Below are positions 7,761 through 16,513 of a DNA stretch of 64,000 bases, in pieces. The position numbers and the translations under genes are program-made. The stretch is from the NCBI RefSeq assembly GCF_006442815.1, contig NZ_VFVL01000009.1, positions 62,001 to 126,000 of the forward strand, read 5' to 3'. Numbering within the stretch: position 1 is the first letter of the stretch; each line of letters starts with the position of its first letter. The stretch is from Mesorhizobium sp. B2-4-3 (GTDB lineage: Bacteria; Pseudomonadota; Alphaproteobacteria; Rhizobiales; Rhizobiaceae). The notes beneath the pieces were generated by a model. It saw nothing but the letters and a program-made list of their open reading frames with translations, had not been told where the DNA came from and ran no database searches.

Positions 7761-8516
7761 TCACGCGGCTTGCCCGATCACGCCGGCATAGCCGTTGGCC
7801 TCGAGATCGAGCGCCAGCGACTTGTCGCCCGACTTGATGACCTGCCCCTTGTAGAGCACGTGTACCGAGTCCGGCACGATGTGTTCCAGCAGGCGCTGGT
7901 AGTGGGTGATGACGACGATGGCTCGGTCCGGCGAACGCAGCGCGTTGACGCCGTCCGAGACGATCTTCAGCGCATCGATATCGAGGCCGGAATCGGTCTC
8001 GTCGAGCACGCAGAGTTTTGGCTCGAGCAGCTTCATCTGCAGGATCTCGGCGCGCTTCTTCTCACCGCCCGAGAAACCGACATTGAGCGGCCGCTTCAGC
8101 ATGTTCATATCCATGCTGAGCGAGGCCGCGGCTTCCTTCACGCGCTTCAGGAATTCCGGCACCTTCAGCGGCTCCTCGCCGCGCGCCTTGCGCTGCTCGT
8201 TCATCGCCACTTTCAGGAATTCCATGGTGGCGACGCCCGGTATCTCCATCGGATACTGGAAGGCGAGGAAGATGCCGGCGGTGGCGCGCTCGGCCGGATC
8301 CATCTCCAGGATCGACTGGCCGTTATAGAGGATGTCGCCCTCGGTCACCTCATAGTCCTCGCGGCCGGCGAGGATATAGGACAGCGTCGACTTGCCCGAG
8401 CCGTTCGGCCCCATGATGGCGGCGACCTCGCCAGCTTTCACCGTCAGGTTCAGGCCGCGGATGATCTCGGTGCCGTCATCGATGATGCGGGCGTGCAAAT
8501 TCTTGATCTCAAGCAT
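7761..8516 (-). CDS. sufC: SUF ATPase SufC
   Basis: ABC-type ATPase that drives cluster formation on SufB/SufD; it is soluble, not a transporter. The 251-residue protein has Walker A GPNGSGKST (residues 36-44), the signature NVGFSGGEKKRAE, and Walker B LCVLDETDSGLD, where the DETDSGLD form is diagnostic for SufC. It begins at an ATG with AGGAAGAA upstream, and it is 26 bases after sufB. Confidence 0.97.
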   Translation of the reverse strand: MLEIKNLHARIIDDGTEIIRGLNLTVKAGEVAAIMGPNGSGKSTLSYILAGREDYEVTEGDILYNGQSILEMDPAERATAGIFLAFQYPMEIPGVATMEFLKVAMNEQRKARGEEPLKVPEFLKRVKEAAASLSMDMNMLKRPLNVGFSGGEKKRAEILQMKLLEPKLCVLDETDSGLDIDALKIVSDGVNALRSPDRAIVVITHYQRLLEHIVPDSVHVLYKGQVIKSGDKSLALDLEANGYAGVIGQAA

Positions 8517-8542
8517 AATTTCTTCCTGAATGTCTTTTGCGG

Positions 8543-10060
8543 TCAGCCGACCGAACCCTCAAGGCTGATGCCGATCAGCTTCTGCGCCTCGACGGCGAAT
8601 TCCATCGGCAGCTGCTGGATGACGTCCTTGACGAAGCCGTTGACGATCAGCGCGATCGCCTCTTCCTCGGGGATGCCGCGCTGCATGACGTAGAACTTCT
8701 GGTCCTCGGAGATTTTCGACGTCGTCGCCTCGTGCTCGAACTGCGCCGTCGAATTCTTGGCTTCCATGTAAGGCACGGTGTGCGCGCCGCACTGGTCGCC
8801 GATCAGCAGCGAGTCGCAATTGGTGAAGTTGCGCGCGTTGGACGCCTTGCGATGCGCCGAGACCTGGCCGCGATAGGTGTTCTGCGAGAAGCCGGCGGCG
8901 ATGCCCTTGGAGATGATGCGGCTCGACGTGTTCTTGCCGAGATGGATCATCTTGGTGCCGCTATCGACCTGCTGGTAGCCGTTCGACACCGCGATCGAAT
9001 AGAACTCGCCGCTGGAATCGTCGCCGCGCAGGATGCAGCTCGGATATTTCCAGGTGATCGCCGAACCAGTCTCGACCTGCGTCCACGAAATCTTCGAGCG
9101 GTCGCCGCGGCAGTCGCCGCGCTTGGTGACGAAATTGTAGATGCCGCCCTTGCCCTCGGCGTCGCCGGGGTACCAGTTCTGCACCGTCGAATATTTGATC
9201 TCGGCGTCGTCGAGCGCGATCAGCTCGACCACCGCGGCATGCAGCTGGTTCTCGTCGCGCTGCGGCGCCGTGCAGCCTTCGAGATAGGAGACGTAAGCCC
9301 CCTCCTCGGCGATGATCAGCGTGCGCTCGAACTGGCCGGTGTTCTTCTCGTTGATGCGGAAATAGGTCGACAATTCCATCGGGCAGCGCACGCCCTTCGG
9401 CACGAAAACGAACGAACCGTCGGTGAACACCGCCGAATTCAGCGTCGCGTAGAAATTGTCCGAGGTCGGCACGACCGAGCCGAGATATTTCTTCACCAGT
9501 TCCGGATGCTCGCGGATCGCCTCCGAGATCGAGCAGAAGATGACGCCGGCCTGAGCCAGTTCCTTCTTGAAAGTGGTGACCACCGAAACGGAATCGAACA
9601 CGGCATCGACCGCGACGCGGCCGGACTTGTAGACATTGTCGCCGGCTTCCTCGAGCTCCGAGGCATCGGTCTTCTGCACGCCGGCCAGGATCTCCTGCTC
9701 CTTGAGCGGGATGCCGAGCTTCTCGTAGACCTTGAGCAGTTCGGGGTCGACCTCGCTCAGCGACTTCGGCCCCGGCGTGCTCTTAGGCGCGGCGTAGTAG
9801 TGGATATCCTGGAAGTCGATCTTCGGATAGTGGACGCGCGCCCAGGTCGGCTCTTCCAGCGTCAGCCAGCGGCGATAAGCCCCCAGACGCCATTCCAGCA
9901 TCCAGTCCGGCTCATCCTTCTTAGCCGAGATGAAGCGAATGATGTCTTCGCTCAGGCCCTTGGGGGCCTTGTCCATCTCGATCTCTGTCTGGAATCCATA
10001 TTTATACTGGTCGACGTCGATCTTTCGGACTCGATCGATCGTCTCCTGCACAGCAGGCAT
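8543..10060 (-). CDS. sufB: Fe-S assembly scaffold subunit SufB
   Basis: Main scaffold on which the nascent cluster is built. The 505-residue length is normal. Conserved segments include [38 protein letters not shown] and [18 protein letters not shown]. The ATG at 10060 has a strong GGAGAACGC site. A 240-base gap separates it from the desulfurase gene upstream (10301-11461); this gap shows no other gene and could hold a second promoter. Confidence 0.97.
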   Translation of the reverse strand: MPAVQETIDRVRKIDVDQYKYGFQTEIEMDKAPKGLSEDIIRFISAKKDEPDWMLEWRLGAYRRWLTLEEPTWARVHYPKIDFQDIHYYAAPKSTPGPKSLSEVDPELLKVYEKLGIPLKEQEILAGVQKTDASELEEAGDNVYKSGRVAVDAVFDSVSVVTTFKKELAQAGVIFCSISEAIREHPELVKKYLGSVVPTSDNFYATLNSAVFTDGSFVFVPKGVRCPMELSTYFRINEKNTGQFERTLIIAEEGAYVSYLEGCTAPQRDENQLHAAVVELIALDDAEIKYSTVQNWYPGDAEGKGGIYNFVTKRGDCRGDRSKISWTQVETGSAITWKYPSCILRGDDSSGEFYSIAVSNGYQQVDSGTKMIHLGKNTSSRIISKGIAAGFSQNTYRGQVSAHRKASNARNFTNCDSLLIGDQCGAHTVPYMEAKNSTAQFEHEATTSKISEDQKFYVMQRGIPEEEAIALIVNGFVKDVIQQLPMEFAVEAQKLIGISLEGSVG

Positions 10061-10300
10061 AAGCGTTCTCCATCCACGCCGGGGTCAAGGCCCGGCAGTT
10101 TTCAAACTATGGCACCGCCGAAATCGCGCCTCAGGGAGGGACTCGCGGCGGAGTAAGTTCCATATAGTGCGTGTCCGCCGGAAATTCACCCGGCCAGGAC
10201 AAAACGCACGGCTCTACCAGGCCCTAAAGCCTGAATTCTTGTTCGAGCAGCGGAAATCCGAGAACCGCAAGGCGTTTCTCGTTCCGATGCTCCGCCGTCC

Positions 10301-11461
10301 TCACGCGGCTTCTTCCTTGCCCGCGCGGCGGGCGACGATGCCGGCCATTGCTGCCCGGAAGGCCTCGATATCCTCGGCGCCGGTCGCCCGACCGATCGAG
10401 ACCCGCAACGCGCCCAGGCTGTCGCCATGGCCCATCGCCTTCAGCACATGGCTTGGCCCGACTTTCCCCGACGAGCAGGCCGAACCCGCCGACAGCGCGA
10501 CGCCGGCAAGATCGAAAGCGATCTGCGCCGTCTCGGCCTTGACGCCGGGAATAGCGAAGAATGTCGTGTTGGCAAGCCTGGGAGCGCCATTTCCGAAGAT
10601 TTCCGCGTCCGGCGCCAATTCGGTCACGATGGCTTCAATCTCATCGCGGCGCCGCGAAACGGCATCGACGTCGTCCAGGCCTGCAAGGGCAACCCGCGCC
10701 GCGGCGCCGAAACCGGCGATCCCGGCGACGTTTTCGGTGCCGGCGCGGTGGCTCTTCTCCTGGCCGCCGCCATTGATCAGCGGGCGCGGCATCATCAGGT
10801 CGGACGCAGCGACGATAGCGCCGACGCCCTTCGGGCCGCCGATCTTGTGCGAGGACAGGATCAGATAATCGGCATAAGGAATTGACATATCGAGCGGAAT
10901 CCGCCCGGCGGCCTGCACGGCGTCGACAACCAGCACCCCGCCGGCGGCCTTGACGATCTCGCCGATGCGCCCGATCGGCTGGACAACGCCGGTCTCGTTG
11001 TTGGCGGCGTGGACCGCCACCAGCGGCAGGCCGGCGGCCTTGTCATGCGCGGCAAGCGCGACGACCAGCGCCTCGAGATCGGCGATGCCGTTCCGGTCGA
11101 CGCCGATCCTCGTCACCTGCGCCGGCGCAAACCGCCCGCCATTCAGGATGCAGGGATGGTCGGCCGCCGAGACATAGAGGTGGCTCATGCGGATCGAGCC
11201 GCGCCCCATCTGCCAGTCGGGCCCAAGCAGGGTCGAGGCGGCCTCGGTGGCGCCGGAGGTGAAGACGACATGCTCTGGCCTGGCGCCGACCAGCCGCGCC
11301 ACGTCGCGGCGCGCGTCCTCGACCAGCCGCCGCGCCGCGCGGCCTTCGGCATGGACCGATGACGGGTTGGCGGCATCGAGCGCGGCGACCATCGCCGCCC
11401 GCGCTTCCGCAATGAGCGGCGCGCTGGCGTTGTAGTCGAGATAGACGCGGGTCGCGGCCAT
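10301..11461 (-). CDS. Cysteine desulfurase, NifS/IscS type, first gene of the suf operon
   Basis: A 386-residue PLP enzyme of the class I (IscS/NifS-like) group. The PLP lysine is Lys206 (LSSHKIGGPKG) and the active cysteine is Cys329 in AGSACSSGKVGPSH. It is distinct from SufS, so the operon encodes two sulfur donors. In rhizobia such a gene is regularly found ahead of sufB; it may supply SufBCD or other thiolation pathways. It lies immediately downstream of an Irr-type box (11595-11611), so it probably leads an iron-regulated transcript. The exact physiological partner is unknown. Confidence 0.92.
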   Translation of the reverse strand: MAATRVYLDYNASAPLIAEARAAMVAALDAANPSSVHAEGRAARRLVEDARRDVARLVGARPEHVVFTSGATEAASTLLGPDWQMGRGSIRMSHLYVSAADHPCILNGGRFAPAQVTRIGVDRNGIADLEALVVALAAHDKAAGLPLVAVHAANNETGVVQPIGRIGEIVKAAGGVLVVDAVQAAGRIPLDMSIPYADYLILSSHKIGGPKGVGAIVAASDLMMPRPLINGGGQEKSHRAGTENVAGIAGFGAAARVALAGLDDVDAVSRRRDEIEAIVTELAPDAEIFGNGAPRLANTTFFAIPGVKAETAQIAFDLAGVALSAGSACSSGKVGPSHVLKAMGHGDSLGALRVSIGRATGAEDIEAFRAAMAGIVARRAGKEEAA

Positions 11462-11594
11462 TTTCGCTCAGTTCGTCCTTCCGCCAGCTATCCCGCGAGG
11501 ATAGCGCGTTATTTCCTTGAAATTGCAAGGCAAGCCGTCCTATCTACCCGGCTTGCGGCGCGGGCGGCCGAACCATCGGGTTTCGGCCTCCCAG

Positions 11595-11611
11595 TTTTGA
11601 ACAATTCTAAA
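11595..11611 (-). promoter_or_regulatory. Iron control element (Irr box) upstream of the suf operon
   Basis: The 17-base sequence TTTTGAACAATTCTAAA matches the rhizobial ICE palindrome (TTTAGAA-N3-TTCTAAA) with a single mismatch in one arm. It lies 134 bases upstream of the first suf gene and 118 bases upstream of the divergent hydrolase gene. In related bacteria Irr represses target genes under low iron or heme; Irr control here is inferred from motif and context. Confidence 0.65.
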
Positions 11612-11728
11612 CTAGCTTCTAGGAAGACGCTCGCCCGGCGTCAAGGCCACAGAAGGTGTGGGGTCTCGGGAGAGTTGGGACCAGAAGAGTTCCGGGCTAG
11701 CGCATTCATATGCCACGTGGAGTATTTT

Positions 11729-12403
11729 ATGCCTGAGGTCATTTTCGCCGGTCCGGCCGGTCGCCTGGAGGGACGCTATCAGCCCTCGAAGGAAAAGAGC
11801 GCCCCGATCGCCATCGTGCTGCATCCGCACCCGCAATTCGGCGGCACGATGAACAACAAGATCGTCTACGACCTCTTCTACATGTTCCAGAAGCGCGATT
11901 TCACCACGCTGCGCTTCAATTTCCGCGGCATTGGCCGCAGCCAGGGCGAGTTCGACCATGGCACCGGTGAACTGTCGGACGCCGCCGCCGCGCTCGACTG
12001 GGTGCAGTCGCTGCATCCGGATTCCAAGAGCTGCTGGGTGGCCGGCTATTCCTTCGGCTCATGGATCGGCATGCAGCTCCTGATGCGCCGGCCCGAGATC
12101 GAAGGTTTCATCTCGGTCGCGCCGCAGCCCAACACTTATGATTTCTCGTTCTTGGCGCCCTGCCCGTCGTCCGGCCTCATCATCCATGGCGATGCCGACA
12201 AGGTGGCGCCGCCGAAGGACGTGCAGGGGCTCGTCGACAAGCTGCACACCCAGAAGGGTATCACCATCACGCAGAAGACGATTCCCGGCGCCAACCACTT
12301 CTTCGCCAACGATTCCGAACTGCTCATCCACGAATGTTCCGACTATCTCGACCGGCGACTGGCGGGCGAGCTGGCCGATCCGAGGCCGAAGCGCCTGCGC
12401 TAA
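11729..12403 (+). CDS. Alpha/beta hydrolase, dienelactone-hydrolase-like
   Basis: A 224-residue cytoplasmic alpha/beta hydrolase. It has HPHPQFGGTMNNKIVYDL near the N-terminus, the nucleophile elbow GYSFGSW (Ser in G-Y-S-F-G), an Asp in HGDADKVAPP and the catalytic His in IPGANHFFAND. This subfamily is common in Alphaproteobacteria and has no defined substrate. The ATG at 11729 follows GGAGTATTTT; a longer upstream frame overlaps the Irr box region and was rejected. The gene is transcribed away from the suf operon and may share its control region. Confidence 0.85.
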   Translation: MPEVIFAGPAGRLEGRYQPSKEKSAPIAIVLHPHPQFGGTMNNKIVYDLFYMFQKRDFTTLRFNFRGIGRSQGEFDHGTGELSDAAAALDWVQSLHPDSKSCWVAGYSFGSWIGMQLLMRRPEIEGFISVAPQPNTYDFSFLAPCPSSGLIIHGDADKVAPPKDVQGLVDKLHTQKGITITQKTIPGANHFFANDSELLIHECSDYLDRRLAGELADPRPKRLR

Positions 12404-12416
12404 GCGCGAAGACTGC

Positions 12417-12440
12417 GAGCCCAGGCTTTTGCCTGGGTTC
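12417..12440. terminator. Bidirectional terminator-like hairpin
   Basis: GAGCCCAGGC and GCCTGGGTTC pair around a TTTT loop, between the convergent hydrolase (ends 12403) and PAP2 phosphatase (ends 12443) genes. The T-run after the stem is weak, so it could be a partial terminator. Confidence 0.6.
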
Positions 12441-12442
12441 GG

Positions 12443-13282
12443 TCAGTTGGGCTTGACCGGGCCTGCCGTTGAAATCCCGCCTCTCGGCGCGCTGGACGGT
12501 CCCAGCCGGAATGTGCGCTTGCGCACGGGCAGCTTCGAGCTCGTTTGGCCGAAGATGAAGCCGAGCCGAGCGAACACCAGCCCCGAGATCACCGCAAACG
12601 CCAGCCCGAGGCCGAAGCCCGCGACCGTGTCGCTTGGATAGTGCGCGCCGACGAAGACGCGTGTCGAGGCGATGCAGGCCGTGACTGCCAGCGCGATATA
12701 CCAGCGCCGCGGGAACAGCAGCAGCAGGATGCCGAACACCGCGCCCATCGTCGTGGCATGGCCGGACGGAAAGCCGGCAAAGCGCGCGTCCATGGCGAAG
12801 GGATGCAGCGACAGCACGCCGAAACTGTCGAAGTAAAGCGGCCGGGCCCTGCCGATGCCATATTTCAGCACGTTGACGGCAAGGCCGGACAGGCCGACCG
12901 CGCAAAGCACCAAGAAGGCGAAACACGTCCAGTTATAGACAAGCATCCGCCCGTCCCTGGGCAGGCCACGCCAGTCCGTCAGGTTGGCGGCGACGAGGCA
13001 GAGCGCCGCCGGAATGAGATACCAGCCGCCCAGGCCGAATTGCGTGAAGAAATCGGTGAAGCGCACGAAGCCGGGGGACCATTCGCCGCGCATCTCGCCG
13101 GCGCCGGCGTCAAGGCGCAGGAAAACCGCCACGATGAGCAGCAGCCAGGCCAGCAGCCAGACACCCCACAAAATTCGCGGATAACGCGCCGGGCGCACGG
13201 CAAAGCGCCGCTTCACGATCGACATCGTGTCGCTGAAATTGCCGAGCGAGCGGCGATAGAGGGCAAGGGGCGCGGCTGACAT
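12443..13282 (-). CDS. PAP2-superfamily membrane phosphatase
   Basis: A 279-residue membrane phosphatase of the PAP2/lipid phosphatase group. The three catalytic motifs are present: KYGIGRARP, FPSGHATT and TRVFVGAHYPSDTVAG. Several hydrophobic segments surround them (for example WLLAWLLLIVAVFL and LALAVTACIAS). Known relatives remove phosphate from undecaprenyl diphosphate, phosphatidyl phosphates or lipid A. Its neighbour upstream, 46 bases away on the same strand, is an ArnT-like glycosyltransferase, so a role in lipid A or lipid-carrier metabolism is plausible but unproven. Confidence 0.88.
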   Translation of the reverse strand: MSAAPLALYRRSLGNFSDTMSIVKRRFAVRPARYPRILWGVWLLAWLLLIVAVFLRLDAGAGEMRGEWSPGFVRFTDFFTQFGLGGWYLIPAALCLVAANLTDWRGLPRDGRMLVYNWTCFAFLVLCAVGLSGLAVNVLKYGIGRARPLYFDSFGVLSLHPFAMDARFAGFPSGHATTMGAVFGILLLLFPRRWYIALAVTACIASTRVFVGAHYPSDTVAGFGLGLAFAVISGLVFARLGFIFGQTSSKLPVRKRTFRLGPSSAPRGGISTAGPVKPN

Positions 13283-13328
13283 GGCTGGTCGCGAGCTTAT
13301 AGGGGCATTCTATGCCCGACGCTATTCA

Positions 13329-14972
13329 TCAGGGCGCCACCCGGTAAAGGCCGAGCGAGAGCTTGTCTCCTGACGAATAGTTGATGCCGTCGATCTCGGT
13401 CAGCCGCTTTGCCGACTTGCCCTGAGCGGCCAGCACGTCGCCAAGCTTCTGCTCGTCCTTGATCGGTGCCAGCCCAAGCGCGCAGGCCGGATCGCTCAGC
13501 AGATGTTGCGCCACGCCCTCGACGTCGGTCAGCACCGTCTTGGTGCCGACCAGGAAGACCAGGCTCGGCTCCTGGAACTTCGCCGAGGCAAGCACGGTGG
13601 TGTCGCAAGGACGGTTGGCGTCGACGGCGGCCTTGACGGCGGGGCTCAGCCAGATCGGTTTCAGCGACGGCGCAATGACGCCGAACAGCAGGCTGAAGGT
13701 GATGCCGGCGCCGACCGCGATCGCGGCGATGCGGCCAAGTGGCACCTGCAATTGCTGCGGGAAGGCCAGATAGCCGGTGACCAGAGCGGCGATCGCCGCC
13801 GGAATGCTCCACCAGGAGAAGGTCTTGGCCAGATAGAGCGGCGCGCCGACGCAGACCACGGCAAGGCCGATCGCCACAACGGCAAGGCCGAAGGCCGTCG
13901 CCCACCACAGCCATGTCTGCCAGCGCTTGAGCGGCGCGTTGGCCTGGTCCGCCGGCAAGGTCAGCAGCCAGCCGACCAGAAGCGCCATGCCCGGATAGGC
14001 CGGCATCACATAATGCGGCAACTTGGTCGGGATCGCCTCGAACACCAGCCAGAACGGAATGTACCAGGCGAGGCAGAAGCGCAGGCGCGGATCGTCCCAA
14101 AAACGGTTGATCGCCTGCAGCCCGGCGCCGACCGCGATCAGCCCGAAGGGCCACATGAACAGCGAATAGGTCAGCATGTAGAAGCCCGGCGGCAGGCCGT
14201 GCGATTCCTCGCCCTGCGCCACCTTGTTCAGCATGTCCTTGCCGACCGCTTCCTGGAAGAAGGCGCCGCCGCTCTTCCAGGTAATGAGAATGAGCCATGG
14301 CAGAACAATGACCAGCACGATCAGGACGCCGCGCACCAGCTTCATCTTGGTGAGCCAGCGCCAGTCGCGGTCGAAGGGAAAGAGCGCCGCGGCCGTGAGC
14401 AGGGACAGCAGTGGTGAGACGGGTCCCTTGATGAGGATGCCGAGCCCCTGCGCGATCCAGAAGATCCAGGGCAGGTGCCCGGGAACCGGCTCGTTGCGTT
14501 TGGCCGCCATATAGACCTGCGCCAGCGCGCCTTGCGCCGCCACGCAGCAGGCGAGAAGCATGGCGTCGGTCTTGGCGTCGCGCCCTTCGAAGGCGGTGGC
14601 GAAGATCGCCGCCATCATCAGGCCGGAGGCCAACCCGGCATTGGCGCCGAAGAGTTTTGTCCCGGTCCAACCGACGCCGACGACGGCGAGCGCAATGCCC
14701 AGGATGGAGACCAGGCGATAGACCCAGATCGGCGCTGCCGCCCCCTCGCCGCTCAGCGCCACGGCCGCCGACTGCAGCCAGTAGATGCCGATCGGCTTCT
14801 TGTAGCGCGTGACGTCCTGCAGGCGGATGTCGACATAGTCGCCCGTCTCGACCATCTGTTTGGTCGCCTGGACGAAGCGGGACTCATCGCGGTCCACCGG
14901 CGGCAGGCTGGCCAGCCCGCTGACGGTCATGACGATGCTGAACAGAAAGAGGAAGAGGTAGTTCCTGTTCAT
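13329..14972 (-). CDS. Membrane glycosyltransferase, GT39/ArnT-like
   Basis: A 547-residue polytopic inner-membrane protein that uses a polyprenyl-phosphate sugar donor. After the first membrane segment comes PPVDRDESRFVQATKQM, the acidic periplasmic loop of the GT-C fold, then the family segment RYKKPIGIYWLQ. At least ten further hydrophobic segments follow. The closest known relatives are ArnT (adds aminoarabinose to lipid A) and PMT-type enzymes. The ATG at 14972 gives MNRNYLFLFLF; a longer frame runs through a repeat. It is likely co-transcribed with the PAP2 phosphatase. Confidence 0.88.
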   Translation of the reverse strand: MNRNYLFLFLFSIVMTVSGLASLPPVDRDESRFVQATKQMVETGDYVDIRLQDVTRYKKPIGIYWLQSAAVALSGEGAAAPIWVYRLVSILGIALAVVGVGWTGTKLFGANAGLASGLMMAAIFATAFEGRDAKTDAMLLACCVAAQGALAQVYMAAKRNEPVPGHLPWIFWIAQGLGILIKGPVSPLLSLLTAAALFPFDRDWRWLTKMKLVRGVLIVLVIVLPWLILITWKSGGAFFQEAVGKDMLNKVAQGEESHGLPPGFYMLTYSLFMWPFGLIAVGAGLQAINRFWDDPRLRFCLAWYIPFWLVFEAIPTKLPHYVMPAYPGMALLVGWLLTLPADQANAPLKRWQTWLWWATAFGLAVVAIGLAVVCVGAPLYLAKTFSWWSIPAAIAALVTGYLAFPQQLQVPLGRIAAIAVGAGITFSLLFGVIAPSLKPIWLSPAVKAAVDANRPCDTTVLASAKFQEPSLVFLVGTKTVLTDVEGVAQHLLSDPACALGLAPIKDEQKLGDVLAAQGKSAKRLTEIDGINYSSGDKLSLGLYRVAP

Positions 14973-15088
14973 CGCGGGAGCTTTTCCGATCTGAAACTGC
15001 GGGATGGCCCCGTCGCGGCGCGCTTGTTTTGCGCGGCGCTTCATTACGCCAGCAAAAAGGGTGAAGCAAGGACGGCGCCGCCGCGCTC

Positions 15089-15185
15089 GATCGGACGCAA
15101 AACCGGAAAGCACTTTTGCTGATCGCGTGTTTGTCGGTTGAAGCGCGATCGGACGCAAAACCGGAAAGCACTTTTGCTGATCGCG
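15089..15185. repeat. 39-base direct repeat upstream of tyrS
   Basis: Two identical 39-base copies lie at 15089-15127 and 15147-15185, separated by 19 bases. Each contains GATCGGACGC, AAAACCGGAAAGC and ACTTTTGCTGATCGCG. The unit resembles a common rhizobial intergenic repeat (the AAACCGG...CACTTTTG pattern). It occupies the region where the tyrS promoter would be expected. Confidence 0.9.
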
Positions 15186-15253
15186 CTTGGATGCTAAACG
15201 CGCGCCTTCATATCAAGCATGGCCAAGCACCCGGCGACCTCCAGGAAGAAAAA

Positions 15254-16507
15254 ATGTCCGCCTTCAAATCCGATTTCCTGCGCATCATGAGCGAGCGCGG
15301 CTTCATCCATCAGATTTCGGACGAATCCGCCCTCGACCAGCTTTTCGCCAAGGAAACGGTGAGCGCCTATATCGGCTTCGATGCCACCGCCAAGAGCCTG
15401 CATGCCGGATCGCTGATCCAGATCATGATGCTGCATTGGCTGCAGCAGACCGGCCACCGGCCGATCGCGCTGATGGGCGGCGGCACCTCGATGATCGGCG
15501 ACCCGTCCTTCAAGGACGAGGCGCGCAAGCTGCTCACGCCGCAGGACATCGACGACAACCTCGTCGGCATCCGCCGCAACTTCGCGCCTTACCTGAAGTT
15601 CGGCAGCGGCCCGGGCGACGCGGTCATGGTCAACAACGCCGACTGGCTGATGCAGATCAACTACGTCAACTTCCTGCGCGATGTCGGCCGGCATTTCTCC
15701 GTCAACCGCATGCTCGCCTTCGATAGCGTGAAACTCAGGCTCGACCGCGAGCAGTCGCTGTCCTTCCTCGAATTCAACTACATGATCCTGCAGGCCTATG
15801 ACTTCGTCGAGCTATACAAGCGCGTCGGCTGCCGGCTGCAGATGGGCGGCTCGGACCAGTGGGGCAACATCGTCAACGGCATCGACCTCGGCCACCGGAT
15901 GGAGGGTGTGCAGCTCTTCGCCATGACCACCCCGCTGCTCACCACCTCGTCCGGCGCCAAGATGGGCAAGTCGGCTTCCGGCGCGATCTGGCTCGACGGC
16001 GACATGCTCTCGCCCTACGAGTTCTGGCAGTACTGGCGCAACACCGAGGACGCCGATGTCGGGCGCTTCCTGAAACTCTACACGACGCTGCCTCTGGACG
16101 AGGTGGCGCGCCTTGAAAAACTCGGCGGCTCGGAGATCAACGAGGCGAAGAAGATCCTCGCCACCGAGATCACCGCCATGTTGCACGGCCGCGACGCGGC
16201 CGAGACCGCAAGCGAGACGGCGCGCAAGACTTTCGAGGAAGGCGCGCTTTCGGCATCTCTGCCAACGGTAGTTATGGCAAAAGAGGGTTTCCAATGGGCT
16301 CGGTCAGCCAAGGTCATAGCCTTTGCTTCTGGCCTCTTTAGCTCGAAGTCGGAAGTGCGGCGGAAAATGAATGAAGGTGGGGTTCGCATCAATAACGAAC
16401 GCGTTTCCGATCCGGACAAACTCTTCTTCTACCGAGACATGGACAAGACTATCGACGCCTTCAAAGTCCAGCTTGGAAAGAAGGTGGTCCTAGTTAGGCC
16501 CGAATGA
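15254..16507 (+). CDS. tyrS: Tyrosyl-tRNA synthetase, with atypical 3' end
   Basis: Charges tRNA-Tyr with tyrosine. The 417-residue protein has the class I signatures: [11 protein letters not shown] (HIGH equivalent), [17 protein letters not shown], and [11 protein letters not shown] (KMSKS). A C-terminal S4 RNA-binding domain begins near [18 protein letters not shown]. The ATG at 15254 follows AGGAAGAA. Base composition changes sharply near 16250: by hand count 155 of 240 bases are G or C in 15961-16200, but only 123 of 240 in 16261-16500, with codons such as GTA, TTT and AGC that the first part avoids. The S4 region therefore looks acquired by recombination. The reading frame is intact. Confidence 0.95.
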   Translation: MSAFKSDFLRIMSERGFIHQISDESALDQLFAKETVSAYIGFDATAKSLHAGSLIQIMMLHWLQQTGHRPIALMGGGTSMIGDPSFKDEARKLLTPQDIDDNLVGIRRNFAPYLKFGSGPGDAVMVNNADWLMQINYVNFLRDVGRHFSVNRMLAFDSVKLRLDREQSLSFLEFNYMILQAYDFVELYKRVGCRLQMGGSDQWGNIVNGIDLGHRMEGVQLFAMTTPLLTTSSGAKMGKSASGAIWLDGDMLSPYEFWQYWRNTEDADVGRFLKLYTTLPLDEVARLEKLGGSEINEAKKILATEITAMLHGRDAAETASETARKTFEEGALSASLPTVVMAKEGFQWARSAKVIAFASGLFSSKSEVRRKMNEGGVRINNERVSDPDKLFFYRDMDKTIDAFKVQLGKKVVLVRPE

Positions 16508-16513
16508 GACTGC

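Noticed and set aside
8537..10156. 539-codon plus-strand open frame opposite sufB
   Set aside because: Shadow of sufB; no family resemblance and it runs across both ends of the real gene.
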